From NCBI GenBank assembly GCA_029266035.1, contig JAJUFH010000011.1, positions 1 through 64,000 of the forward strand: a DNA stretch of 64,000 bases, given 5' to 3'. Position numbers and translations under genes: made by a program. Positions 53,814-63,458 of this stretch are shown piece after piece. The notes under the pieces are model-generated. The model was not told the origin of the DNA. It was given only the letters and a program-made list of their open reading frames with translations, and ran no database searches. Numbering within the stretch: position 1 is the stretch's first letter; the number at the start of each line of letters is the position of its first letter. The stretch comes from Sinomicrobium sp. (lineage in GTDB: Bacteria > Bacteroidota > Bacteroidia > Flavobacteriales > Flavobacteriaceae).

Positions 53814-54383
53814 AATGATATAGACATAAAACATAATCTGACTTGAATACCCACATCCCCTCGTCTTCACATCTCCAAGTCTCCGTGTCAACAAAACCCG
53901 TCCTTCATTTTGTCTTGACACAAAACGAAGCAAAAAGTCAAGAAGCCTTTAAGGAAATTTTCCCGGCACACCGGGAAACCAGCTTAATTCCCACTCTCCC
54001 GACTTTGGTCGGGATAAGCTATGCTCTTTTCGCTATCGCGAACGCAATTACGCGGGAATTCAGCTTATTTCTGAAAAGACTTCGAACTTAGGAAATATCG
54101 AACTGTGATTCGTGCAAAGCAAAAGAACAAAAATGCAAAAACACGAAAAAACATAAACAAATACCCACAGCTCCCCATCTCCAAGTCCCCTCATCTCCAA
54201 CATTTTTAGTCGGTATGCGGTAAAATATTTGTATTATTGACCCCGTTATATACCGTAAACCGTATCCATAGAAATTGAAAATAGCATTTACACACTAATA
54301 TAAGAAATTACCTCTCGCGTGTACATAGGTGTTATAAGGTTGGTTTTATAAAATAAGCCGGCAAGGGAAAGAGTTGAAGAAAA
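53814..54383. other. Gene-poor gap with palindromic repeats
   Basis: About 570 bases with no believable gene; the 82-codon ORF at 53843-54091 looks like repeat sequence. Visible parts: hairpins TTCCCGG-CACA-CCGGGAA (53960-53977) and TCCCGAC-TTTG-GTCGGGA (53997-54014), AGCTTA repeats around the second hairpin, and CCCCTC/ATCTCCAAGTC runs at 53853-53883 and 54170-54200, similar to 20900. The gap should also hold the sigma-factor promoter. Confidence 0.6.
53960..54014. repeat. Pair of GC-rich hairpins
   Basis: Two perfect 7-base-stem hairpins with four-base loops, 19 bases apart. The second is framed by AGCTTA and TAAGCT (53981-53986 and 54015-54020), making a larger inverted repeat. They look like a dispersed palindromic element rather than a terminator, since no T-run follows. 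Confidence 0.55.
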
Positions 54384-54998
54384 TTGTTTACCTTGTCCAG
54401 CACTAATTTCCAATTGAATTTGCAAACAAACCGCTTAAATAATTTTTTTTTTATCAGTCAGCTGAAAAAGGGAGAAACAGCAGCTTTTGAGACACTATTT
54501 CATCTTTACTTTGAAAAGTTGCATTACTTTGCCTCCAGCTATATCGGAAATTCGGAAGATGCCCGCGAAATCGTACAGAATACATTTTACAAACTGTGGA
54601 AGAAAAAAAACGAGCTCACCAGTGATACCAATCTGAACTCTTACCTTTTTTCCATAGTCAAAAACGAATGCCTCGACTATTTCAAACACCAAAAAGTGAA
54701 ACGCCAGTACAGAGAAGAAATAGAAAGGGAACAGATGACTATATTGGAACATTCCCTCAACGACGATCCGAGTATGCTGTATATAGAACAGGAGCTTTCC
54801 TTGAAAGTAAACAGGCTTATCGACCAGCTTCCTCCGTCATGTCGACAAATTTTTATCAAAAGTCGGTTTGAAGGACTCAAATATGTTGAGATCGCCCACG
54901 AGCTGAACATCTCTCCTAAAACCGTTGAGAATCAGATATCCAAAGCCCTTAGATTTCTCAGAAATGAGCTCAGAGAATACCTCACTATACTGCTCTAA
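54384..54998 (+). CDS. ECF sigma factor of a SusCD locus
   Basis: A 204-residue sigma-70-family factor of the Bacteroidota ECF group. Region 2 spans about 28-95 (ETLFHLYFEKLHYFASSYIGNSEDAREIVQNTFYKLWKKK, then NSYLFSIVKNECLDYFKHQK), and region 4 about 135-195 (IDQLPPSCRQIFIKSRFEGLKYVEIAHELNISPKTVENQISKALRFLR). With FecR and an STN-bearing SusC next door it should sense substrate import through the envelope and turn on susCD. Confidence 0.94.
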   Translation: MFTLSSTNFQLNLQTNRLNNFFFISQLKKGETAAFETLFHLYFEKLHYFASSYIGNSEDAREIVQNTFYKLWKKKNELTSDTNLNSYLFSIVKNECLDYFKHQKVKRQYREEIEREQMTILEHSLNDDPSMLYIEQELSLKVNRLIDQLPPSCRQIFIKSRFEGLKYVEIAHELNISPKTVENQISKALRFLRNELREYLTILL

Positions 54999-55064
54999 AA
55001 CAGAATTCGCAAAAAAAAATATTTAACGTAGGGGTAATCATATTCTAAATCGTTCTTAATATAT

Positions 55065-56027
55065 ATGGACGAGAAAGATATTTTACAATTCATTGCAGGA
55101 AAAGGTGACCGGAACTTCCGGGCAAAGGTTGTTTTATGGATTAAGGCTTCCCGAGAAAATCAGTTATATTTCAATCAACTGAAAGCAAAACAGGTTGCGC
55201 ATTTTCAATCTAGAACCAAAATCGATATTCCTGTCGAATGGCACAGGTTTATGACTCGAACCAAAAAACACCGAATGAGATATTACGGTATGACCGCTGC
55301 CATGATTACCATCCTACTGAGCCTTACAACTTTGCTGGTCACTTCCAAACTGGAAGAAGGTGAACAATATATGGCATATAATACCAGATCAACTGAACAA
55401 AAAGATTTTATACTTCCTGATGGTAGTAAGGTAACTTTAAATTCTGAAAGCAGTCTAAAAATAGTGCCAGGTTTTAACGATGCTACCCGCACCGTGAGAC
55501 TAAACGGAGAAGCATTTTTCGAGGTCACCCACAACAAAACCCGGCCATTTATTGTAGAAACCCAAAATGGTCTCAAAATAAAAGTACTGGGAACGAGTTT
55601 TAACGTAAAAGCTTACAAAGAAAATGCTGCGGTAGAAACCACTTTGGTCACCGGAAAAGTGGAACTTTACGAAAAGGATAGTACTACTCCTTCAGCAATA
55701 CTATCCCCGGAACAACAAGCCATTTTTGATCCTAAAAAACGGAATATAAGTGTGGAACAGGTTTCTACCTCGTCGATTACCTCTTGGAAGGAGGGAATAC
55801 TCACTTTCGACAATAGTCCGCTACTCAATGTGGTCAAAGATATCGAAAGATGGTACGGGGTTTCCATCCAGATTATTTCTCCGGAACTCAAAAGTTATTC
55901 CTTTTCGGGAAAATTTCTCAGGAAATACAGTGTAGAACAAGTTATGAACATTCTAAAAACATCATCACCAATATATTATACTTATGACAGGAAAAAAAAT
56001 ATCATCAGCATAGAACAACGCAGATAA
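55065..56027 (+). CDS. FecR-type anti-sigma factor
   Basis: A 320-residue inner-membrane regulator. A cytoplasmic sigma-binding part (about 1-75), one transmembrane helix (GMTAAMITILLSLTTLLVTS, about 76-95), then the FecR domain with DFILPDGSKVTLNSESSLKIVPGF, RTVRLNGEAFFEVTHNKTRPFIVETQNGLKIKVLGTSFNVKAY near 145-190 and the C-terminal STN-like part (LLNVVKDIERWYGVSIQI). It likely holds the neighbouring sigma factor until SusC's signalling domain releases it. Confidence 0.95.
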   Translation: MDEKDILQFIAGKGDRNFRAKVVLWIKASRENQLYFNQLKAKQVAHFQSRTKIDIPVEWHRFMTRTKKHRMRYYGMTAAMITILLSLTTLLVTSKLEEGEQYMAYNTRSTEQKDFILPDGSKVTLNSESSLKIVPGFNDATRTVRLNGEAFFEVTHNKTRPFIVETQNGLKIKVLGTSFNVKAYKENAAVETTLVTGKVELYEKDSTTPSAILSPEQQAIFDPKKRNISVEQVSTSSITSWKEGILTFDNSPLLNVVKDIERWYGVSIQIISPELKSYSFSGKFLRKYSVEQVMNILKTSSPIYYTYDRKKNIISIEQRR

Positions 56028-56036
56028 AACTGAAAA

Positions 56037-56060
56037 AGGGAAGTGCGGTAACACTTCCCT
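56037..56060. other. Hairpin between fecR and susC
   Basis: AGGGAAGTG and CACTTCCCT form a perfect 9-base stem with a six-base loop just after the FecR stop. It is followed by ATAAATAAGG rather than a T-run, so it may be a weak terminator, an RNA-stability element or an attenuator that keeps regulator and susCD levels apart. Confidence 0.6.
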
Positions 56061-56118
56061 ATAAATAAGGATTCGAATTGCTAAAGGACATTTAACAATC
56101 AAAAAACCGCTTAAAATT

Positions 56119-59100
56119 ATGAAAAAAAAACAACTCGGTATGCAACGGGCTACCTCATGGTGGTTCCGCCCAAACGCACTATTCCGTATTATGAAGATCT
56201 ATTCCCTACTTTTATGTCTCACCATCGTCCGAATATCCGCATGGGCTCCATCTGCATACGGGCAACAGGTGAAACTCGAACAAAAGAAGATCTCGCTGAA
56301 AGAAGTGTTAAGTAACATTGAAAAACAAACGGATTACATTTTTTTCTACAATAACAAAATAGTAAATGAACAGCTGAAGATAAATGTTTCCATCAACAGC
56401 AATGATATTAAAAAAGTACTTAAAACAGTACTACGGAATACAGATATCAAGTTCAGTATTCTCAGTAGAAGTATCGTATTGTACACGGACATGTCTGAAA
56501 TTCCACCTACAAAAGACGGCTTGCCATACAACGATTCGGACCTCCAAAAAATGATATCTATAAAAACCGTTGGGCAAGACCCGCTCAGCATTACCGGAAC
56601 GGTACTCGACGATACGGGTGTACCCCTCCCCGGGGTCAATATCCTTGTCCGGGGTACTACCACGGGAACTCAAACCGATTTTGACGGTAATTTCAACATC
56701 AATGTCAATAAAGGCGATATACTCGAACTCACATACATTGGTTTTAAAACAGAACTTATTACCATAGACGGAAGCCGCACCCATTTTTCTATTCGTCTGA
56801 AACCTGAAGCCGACCAGCTCGGCGAGGTCATTGTGGTAGCTTACAACAGTCAGAGCAAGGCTTCTTATACCGGAGCTGCGGTAAATGTGGATATGGTAAA
56901 ACTGGAAGAGTCTCCTCTCCCCTCCTTTCAGGAAAGCCTGCAAGGAAATGTAGCCGGGGTGCAGATGTCTACGCAAAGTGGGCAACCAGGTGCCGCCCCC
57001 AATGTCCGTATCCGTGGAATAGGCTCCATAAACGCTGGTTCTGACCCGCTATATGTTGTTGACGGGATTCCGGTAATCTCTGGTAATATCGCCCGGATAG
57101 CCACCAGTTCCAATACAATAGCCGGACTCAATCCCAAAGATATCGCTTCCGTAACGGTACTGAAAGATGCTTCAGCCACAGCCATCTACGGTTCGAGGGG
57201 GGCAAACGGGGTGATCTTGATTACCACCAAAAAAGGTCGTACGGGAAAAACTACCTTCGATTTCAGTACCCAGTACGGGATTAGCAACATGATACTTCCT
57301 GATCGGTTAAAACCTCTGCGCACCAACCAGTTATCTGAGTTACTGGTTGAAGCCCGTGTCAATTCCGGCGAAAACCTTACCGATGCAGAAAATTATATCT
57401 ATAGTCAGATCAACAGGGATGTCAATACCGATTGGGTCGATGTTATCACTAGAAACGGACAGTATAAACAATACAATCTCAGTGCCACCGGAGGAAATGA
57501 AAAGACTACTTTTTACTCTTCAATCGGCTTATTTGAACAAGAAGGGGTCATTATAGGTATAGATTATAAGAAACTCAATGCCAAGCTCAACGTAACCCAC
57601 CAAGCTACCGACAAGCTAAAGATCGATTTCGGGGTATCGGCCAGCCATCAAAAACTTCACACCAATAGCGATGCAGGTAGTGCTGCCAACCCGGTAAGGG
57701 CACTGTTCAGAGTGGTTCCCTGGGAACCTGTTTACAACGAAGATGGAACATATAATACCGATATCCTACTTACATACAACCCAGTAGGGATGGTAAAAGA
57801 GAACATCCGTGAGACCAAACTCTACGGTATCATCGGAAACCTCGGACTTACCTATAACTTTACCGACAACCTCAGTTTTGAAACCAAAGGCAATATTGAC
57901 TTTAATCTCGCCGACGAATTCCAGTACGACAATCCGTATTTTGGTGCAGGGCGGAATAATGGCGGACGAGGGCAGGCTTATGACAACAAGATCATCAATT
58001 TCAATATTACCAACCTGCTCAAGTACCGATGGCAGATAAGCGAAAACCATAACCTGAATTTTATACTCGGACAGGAAGCACAAAAAATAACTCGAAGTTC
58101 TGTATATGCCGATGCCAGCAATTACGGTGCCCCTGGCCTTACTACATTGGAAAATGCATCAGTATACCAAGAGGCTTCCAGCAGTGAGACCGCTTCTTCC
58201 TTAGCCTCTTATTTCTTTAATATAAACTACGGCTATAAAAACAAATATATTTTCAACGTCACCGCCAGAAGGGATGGTTCGTCTAGGTTTGGGTCTGAGG
58301 TTCGCTATGCCAACTTCGGCTCTGTTGGAGTGGCCTGGAATATCAGTTCGGAGGATTTTATGGATGATGTTCAATTTGTGAACAGCCTCAAATTCAGGAG
58401 TAGTTATGGTATAAACGGTAACCAGGAAATCGGGGATTTCGCTTCGCGGGGCCTCTATGCCACCGGAGAAGATTATAATGGAGAACCCGGATATGCCTAC
58501 AGCCAGCAGTCTAACCCCCTGCTCACCTGGGAAAAGAACAAACCCTTCAATGTAGGGCTCGATTTTGGTCTGTTCAATCGTCTTAGTGGTACCGTAGAAT
58601 ACTACACCCGAAAGACTACCGACCTCCTTTTTGAAGTACCCATATCAGCTACCAACGGGCTTACCAGCTACCTAGCGAATATCGGAGAGATGAAAAACTC
58701 GGGATGGGAAGTTTCATTGAACTCCATCAATATCGAAAATCTGGAAGGTTTCGGGTGGACCACCAACCTCAATTTTACTTCCAACAAAAACGAGATCACC
58801 AAACTACAGGACGACAATGCCATAGTAGACGGACAGTATATCAGGGAGATTGGCGACGATTTCTATACCTTCTATATGCCTGGATATGCAGGTGTTGATC
58901 CTGATAACGGAGACGCCTTGTGGTATGTAGACGAGACCAAAACCGCCACTACCAACCGATATTCCGAAGCACAGCCTTTTAAACAGGGAAGCGCACTGCC
59001 GAAATTCTATGCCGGGCTTACCAATAGCTTTACCTATAAGAACTTCGGCCTTTCTTTCCTGCTTTACCTGAATTATGGCAACAAGGTCTACGACAGCTGG

Positions 59101-59508
59101 GGAAGGTATACTAACAGCGACGGTAGTGCCGGCCTGAACGATAGGGGAAACATGACGCAGAACATCTACGGCAACAGATGGCAACAGCCAGGTGATATTA
59201 CCGATGTGCCCAAAATGATGTGGGGAAATACCCAGTCAGGAACCTCTACCCAGCACTCCACCCGTTTTCTTTATGATGGTACCTATATAAGACTGCGAGA
59301 TATCACCCTCTCTTACAACCTTCCGGAAAGCCTTACCGAGACCCTGTCGATCAGCAGCCTCCGTTTTTATGTAAAAACAACCAATATGCTCACTTGGGTC
59401 AGGGACAGTAAAATAGAAGTAGACCCCGAAGTGGGTATCGACGGTCGATCGGATCTCCGTATCCCGATTTCCAAACAGTTCCTTTTCGGAGTTGATCTCT
59501 CATTCTAA
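56119..59508 (+). CDS. SusC/RagA TonB-dependent transporter with STN signalling domain
   Basis: A 1129-residue outer-membrane transporter. Order of parts: signal anchor about 25-50; STN domain about 52-120 (KISLKEVLSNIEKQTDYIFFYNN), carboxypeptidase-D-like domain about 155-230 (ITGTVLDDTGVPLPGVNILVRGTTTGTQTDFDGNF), TonB box/plug from about 236 (EVIVVAYNSQSKASYTGA, GVQMSTQSGQPGAAPNVRIRGIGSINAGSDPLYVVDGIP) and a long barrel ending FLFGVDLSF. The STN domain ties it to the FecR/sigma pair upstream. The cargo is delivered by the SusD gene next door. Confidence 0.96.
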   Translation: MKKKQLGMQRATSWWFRPNALFRIMKIYSLLLCLTIVRISAWAPSAYGQQVKLEQKKISLKEVLSNIEKQTDYIFFYNNKIVNEQLKINVSINSNDIKKVLKTVLRNTDIKFSILSRSIVLYTDMSEIPPTKDGLPYNDSDLQKMISIKTVGQDPLSITGTVLDDTGVPLPGVNILVRGTTTGTQTDFDGNFNINVNKGDILELTYIGFKTELITIDGSRTHFSIRLKPEADQLGEVIVVAYNSQSKASYTGAAVNVDMVKLEESPLPSFQESLQGNVAGVQMSTQSGQPGAAPNVRIRGIGSINAGSDPLYVVDGIPVISGNIARIATSSNTIAGLNPKDIASVTVLKDASATAIYGSRGANGVILITTKKGRTGKTTFDFSTQYGISNMILPDRLKPLRTNQLSELLVEARVNSGENLTDAENYIYSQINRDVNTDWVDVITRNGQYKQYNLSATGGNEKTTFYSSIGLFEQEGVIIGIDYKKLNAKLNVTHQATDKLKIDFGVSASHQKLHTNSDAGSAANPVRALFRVVPWEPVYNEDGTYNTDILLTYNPVGMVKENIRETKLYGIIGNLGLTYNFTDNLSFETKGNIDFNLADEFQYDNPYFGAGRNNGGRGQAYDNKIINFNITNLLKYRWQISENHNLNFILGQEAQKITRSSVYADASNYGAPGLTTLENASVYQEASSSETASSLASYFFNINYGYKNKYIFNVTARRDGSSRFGSEVRYANFGSVGVAWNISSEDFMDDVQFVNSLKFRSSYGINGNQEIGDFASRGLYATGEDYNGEPGYAYSQQSNPLLTWEKNKPFNVGLDFGLFNRLSGTVEYYTRKTTDLLFEVPISATNGLTSYLANIGEMKNSGWEVSLNSINIENLEGFGWTTNLNFTSNKNEITKLQDDNAIVDGQYIREIGDDFYTFYMPGYAGVDPDNGDALWYVDETKTATTNRYSEAQPFKQGSALPKFYAGLTNSFTYKNFGLSFLLYLNYGNKVYDSWGRYTNSDGSAGLNDRGNMTQNIYGNRWQQPGDITDVPKMMWGNTQSGTSTQHSTRFLYDGTYIRLRDITLSYNLPESLTETLSISSLRFYVKTTNMLTWVRDSKIEVDPEVGIDGRSDLRIPISKQFLFGVDLSF

Positions 59509-59521
59509 AAATTGATAAGCC

Positions 59522-60940
59522 ATGATAACATTTATAAAAAACACCATCTGTTCACTACTCATCATACTGGTTGCCAGCTCCTGCGGTAGTGATTTTCTGG
59601 ACATAGATCCCGAACAAAATATTTCGTCAGAACAGGCAATTACCGATCTCAACACCTTGCAGACCGCAATGAACGGGATATACAGCAAACTACAAAGCAG
59701 TGATTATTACGGACGCAGTATGTACATTATCCCCGAACTGATGGCAGATAACCTCTACTTGAGCTCCAGAAATACCGGGCGGTACCTCGATCACGAGAGT
59801 TTTGCGGTTACTGAGGAAGACTCCTATTCCAACGGATTATGGAACCAAATGTACGCAGTAATCGTAAATGCCACCAAGGCTATAGAAGGCGGCGAAAACC
59901 TTGTGCCTGTAACCGATGAACAGCAACAGGAAATAGACCAACTCGTAGGAGAAGCCTATGCACTCAGGGCACTTGCACATTTCGATCTGGTCCGCCTCTT
60001 TGCACAACCCTATAACTTTACTTCGGATGCCACCCATAACGGGGTTCCTGTAATCTCTCGTTCCGAAGCCAATGAGATAGCACCCTCCCGCAATACGGTA
60101 AAAGAAGTATACGACCAGATAAACAGTGACCTAGAAACTGCAATCTTTAAAATGACAGAAGAACGGAAAAACGGCAAGTTCACCATCTATTCAGCGAAAG
60201 CACTTGCTGCAAGATCATATCTTTATCAGGAAAATTACGAAATGGCTATTACCCTCAGCACTGATGTTCTAAAAAACGGAGGATACACTCTCATTTCCAA
60301 TAGCAATTATCCCGAACTGTGGAGTGAAGCCTTCAATTCCGAATCGATCTTTGAGGTGGTCAATACCGTTGCTGACAATGAAGGGAGCAACAGCCTAGGA
60401 CATTTCTTTGATCCCACAGGTTATGCCGATGCACTGGTACCGGAGGAGCTTTACGTGCTATATGACAGCGACGACGCCCGTCGTCAGGAAACCATTCGTC
60501 AGGGTTCCAAGACAGGGGCCGAAGACGATGCCCTGTTTGTGCATAAATTTCCGAATGGGACCTCATGGGACGACAATACGAAAGTCCTTCGCCTGGCCGA
60601 ACAATATCTCATCAGAGCAGAAGCTTATGCCAAAACCGGGAAACCAGAGCTAGCGCAGGACGATCTGATGACCGTGATTAATCGGGCTGACCCTGATGCT
60701 GTCAGAATCAGTGAAAGTGGACAACCCTTAATAGATCGAATCCTTGAAGAACGCAGAAAGGAGTTGGCCTTTGAGGGACACAGACTGTTTGACCTCAACC
60801 GCAACAAAAAGGACGTACGTATCATACAAAGTGAAAATGTGCTGGAAGTAACTTATCCCAACGACAAGTTTATCCTTCCGATCCCTCTGGACGAGATCAA
60901 TGCTAATCCCAGCATCAAACCACAAAATCCAGGATATTGA
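59522..60940 (+). CDS. SusD/RagB substrate-binding lipoprotein
   Basis: A 472-residue surface lipoprotein with signal ending at C20 (LVASSC). The SusD N-terminus GSDFLDIDPEQNISSEQAITDLNTLQTAMNGIYSKL, the TPR-like helices (EAYALRALAHFDLVRLFAQPYNF near 138-160) and the C-terminal ILEERRKELAFEGHRLFDLNRNKKDVR, typical of SusD/RagB, are all present. It starts 13 bases after SusC. It would capture the import substrate, which the downstream genes suggest is peptide-like. Confidence 0.96.
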   Translation: MITFIKNTICSLLIILVASSCGSDFLDIDPEQNISSEQAITDLNTLQTAMNGIYSKLQSSDYYGRSMYIIPELMADNLYLSSRNTGRYLDHESFAVTEEDSYSNGLWNQMYAVIVNATKAIEGGENLVPVTDEQQQEIDQLVGEAYALRALAHFDLVRLFAQPYNFTSDATHNGVPVISRSEANEIAPSRNTVKEVYDQINSDLETAIFKMTEERKNGKFTIYSAKALAARSYLYQENYEMAITLSTDVLKNGGYTLISNSNYPELWSEAFNSESIFEVVNTVADNEGSNSLGHFFDPTGYADALVPEELYVLYDSDDARRQETIRQGSKTGAEDDALFVHKFPNGTSWDDNTKVLRLAEQYLIRAEAYAKTGKPELAQDDLMTVINRADPDAVRISESGQPLIDRILEERRKELAFEGHRLFDLNRNKKDVRIIQSENVLEVTYPNDKFILPIPLDEINANPSIKPQNPGY

Positions 60941-61980
60941 TGATACAATTATCTCATAAAGCCTATACCCTACTGAAAAAACACCCCTTCCGCATTGCCT
61001 CAGGAATCCGAACTAGTACTCCTGCTGTTCTGGTCCGGCTGAAGTATGAGGGGGTGGAGGGTTTTGGGGAAGCATCCATGCCTCCTCTTTACGGAGAAAG
61101 CATCGCCTCAGCCACCGCTTTTCTCTCGAAAATAGACCTTTCAGCTTTTAATGATCCTCTTTGTACAGAAGATATTCTCAGTTATATAAATGATGTTGTC
61201 CCGGGAAATCCTGCAGTCAAAGCTGCTATAGACATTGCCCTACACGATCTTACCGGAAAGTTGCTCAATATACCTATACACCAGTATTTCGGACTTTCGG
61301 CGAGATCATTACCAACCAGTAAGACCATTGGGATAGACCGTCCGGAAATTATACGGAAAAAGGTCAATGAGGCTTCCAAGTATAAATACCTCAAGGTAAA
61401 ACTGGGTGGAGATAACGATCACGCAATCATTGAAGCGATTAGGAAGGAAACTGACAAACCTTTGTATATCGATGTAAACCAGGGTTGGAAAGACCGGAAT
61501 GAAGCACTCGAAAAAATACTGTGGCTCAAGGAAAAGGGAGCAATATTTATAGAACAACCTATGTCAAAAAATGCATTTTCCGATATGGAATGGCTGGCAT
61601 CGAAATCTCCCCTCCCTATCGTTGGAGATGAAGGTATACAAAGGCTTCCGGATATTATCACAGCAAAGAACTTTTACCATGGCGTCAATATCAAACTCAT
61701 GAAATCGACAGGACTGAGAGAAGCCTTTATCATGGCGATGACTGCCAGAAAAGCTGGCCTTAAAGTATTATTGGGGTGTATGTCGGAAACTTCCTGTGCC
61801 ATAGCCGCTGCTTCCCAGCTCGGCACCCTGGCCGACTGGATCGATCTGGACGGCAATCTCGGAATTACCAACAACCCTTTTAAAGGACATATGCTCAAAA
61901 ATGGTCTTATTATTCAGAACAAACTTCCAGGCATAGGCTTAAAAACTCCCCAATGGAATAAAATAATTACTAATGAATAA
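60937..61980 (+). CDS. Dipeptide epimerase of the enolase superfamily
   Basis: A 347-residue enzyme of the L-Ala-D/L-Glu epimerase group. The catalytic KxK is in KYKYLKVKLGGDND near 148-160; metal ligands are in YIDVNQGW near 185, IFIEQPMS near 210 and IVGDEGIQ near 233; the second catalytic Lys is in HGVNIKLMKSTGL near 252; the substrate-end Asp pair lies near LDGNLGITNNPF at about 308. It probably epimerises an L-Ala-D-Glu or similar dipeptide. It overlaps susD by four bases and lies in the same operon. Confidence 0.92.
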   Translation: MMIQLSHKAYTLLKKHPFRIASGIRTSTPAVLVRLKYEGVEGFGEASMPPLYGESIASATAFLSKIDLSAFNDPLCTEDILSYINDVVPGNPAVKAAIDIALHDLTGKLLNIPIHQYFGLSARSLPTSKTIGIDRPEIIRKKVNEASKYKYLKVKLGGDNDHAIIEAIRKETDKPLYIDVNQGWKDRNEALEKILWLKEKGAIFIEQPMSKNAFSDMEWLASKSPLPIVGDEGIQRLPDIITAKNFYHGVNIKLMKSTGLREAFIMAMTARKAGLKVLLGCMSETSCAIAAASQLGTLADWIDLDGNLGITNNPFKGHMLKNGLIIQNKLPGIGLKTPQWNKIITNE

Positions 61981-63337
61981 AAGACATCTTATCTCTATGG
62001 GCAGCATTAGTGTCCTAACGCTACTCTTTTTGGCCTGTAACCCCATGCCCAAAGAGAAATCTCCAGCCACCAAAATAAAATACGAACAGCAACTAGATAG
62101 CTTTTTTACAGCCCTCTACAAAAAAAAGATGTTTAACGGTGCAGTTGCCATTAAAAAAGAAGGAGAGCTCATTTTCAAAAAAGGGTACGGTCTCGCCAAC
62201 TTACAACGACAAACTCCCTTCACTCCTGAGACAGCGATGGAAATTGCCTCAGTTTCCAAACAGTTTACGGCAGCCGCGATAATGCTATTACAGCAACAGA
62301 AAATGCTCGATATTGATCGACCTGTCCAAGCGTACCTCGGAGTCGATTTTCCATATTCCCATATCACGATTCGCCACCTGCTTACCCATACTTCGGGACT
62401 TCCTGACTACGAACCGTATTTCCGACAACACTGGGATACTACCCGTATCGTACATAATGTAGATGTCATAACCTATTTTAGCACACAGAAACCTCAACTG
62501 GAAAGTACTCCCGGGACCAGGTACCACTATTCCAATTCCGGGTATCTATTTCTCGCTGAGGTGGTTAATAAGGTAAGCGAAAAATCTCTTGACCAATTTC
62601 TCAAAAAACATATTTTTAAACCGGCAGGAATGAATTCCAGCGGTTTTTATGAACGCGACAGCATTTGGCACCTAAAAGATTACGCTCCAGGGTATTTGCT
62701 CGACACGGAAAATTGCAGCCTTGTTAAGCCCGAAACTCTTCCAGGAAAGTCTTACTATAACTTTCTCAGTGGTCGCTTAGGGCCAGGCAGGCTGTCTTCC
62801 ACTGTAAATGACCTTATCAGATGGGATAGTATACTGTATACCGACAAACTCTTGAACGAAAAAAACAAGACCTTCTCATTTACACCTCACCCACCATCTA
62901 TCGACGATTCCGATTACGGATTTGGATGGCATATACAGGAAAATGACAGCTTAGGGAAAATCGTATACCACACTGGAAGCTGGGCAGGGAACCTGTCTTA
63001 TATAAAACGGTTTACCTCATCCCACAGCCTTATAATATTACTCAATAACACCCACGAAACCAACCACATGAAACACATACGTACAGCACTGGACCGATTT
63101 GTAAGTGGTGGTCCATTAATACTGCCAAAACCCAAAATTTCCGATCTGCTGCAAAAGGAGATCTGCTCTCTTGACAAGAATAAGATCACCGAATGGGCAA
63201 ACAGGAATAGGAATGCAGAATGGGATTTGAAAACTCTTTCCGAACTGGAAAAGAAATACGAGGATAAAGGGGATAAAAAAAAAGCTGAACTGGTAAAACA
63301 GTTACTCAGTGCCCGGGCAAACATTCCTGCTCCTTGA
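61973..63337 (+). CDS. Serine hydrolase, class C beta-lactamase-like lipoprotein
   Basis: A 454-residue lipoprotein (lipid C22, LTLLFLAC) of the beta-lactamase/D-aminopeptidase family. The nucleophile motif SVSKQFTAAAIMLL is near 92-105, the YSNSGY motif near 185 and the KTG-like HTGSWAGNLSYI near 332. Such enzymes cut D-amino-acid peptide bonds or esters. Overlap of eight bases with the epimerase gene points to joint translation, fitting processing of muropeptide-like peptides. Confidence 0.92.
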   Translation: MNKRHLISMGSISVLTLLFLACNPMPKEKSPATKIKYEQQLDSFFTALYKKKMFNGAVAIKKEGELIFKKGYGLANLQRQTPFTPETAMEIASVSKQFTAAAIMLLQQQKMLDIDRPVQAYLGVDFPYSHITIRHLLTHTSGLPDYEPYFRQHWDTTRIVHNVDVITYFSTQKPQLESTPGTRYHYSNSGYLFLAEVVNKVSEKSLDQFLKKHIFKPAGMNSSGFYERDSIWHLKDYAPGYLLDTENCSLVKPETLPGKSYYNFLSGRLGPGRLSSTVNDLIRWDSILYTDKLLNEKNKTFSFTPHPPSIDDSDYGFGWHIQENDSLGKIVYHTGSWAGNLSYIKRFTSSHSLIILLNNTHETNHMKHIRTALDRFVSGGPLILPKPKISDLLQKEICSLDKNKITEWANRNRNAEWDLKTLSELEKKYEDKGDKKKAELVKQLLSARANIPAP

Positions 63338-63458
63338 TTACCTCCAGCACCCCAACATACAGAACTTCTCTCTATGGATATCCTATCTTTGACATAGTCC
63401 GTTGGACTTTATACAACAAAATATTCGTATTATTGTCTGCTTTTTACACTGTAACGCC

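Noticed and set aside
53843-54091. 82-codon ORF as a gene
   Set aside because: It runs through palindromic repeats, starts at TTG and has no recognisable protein character.
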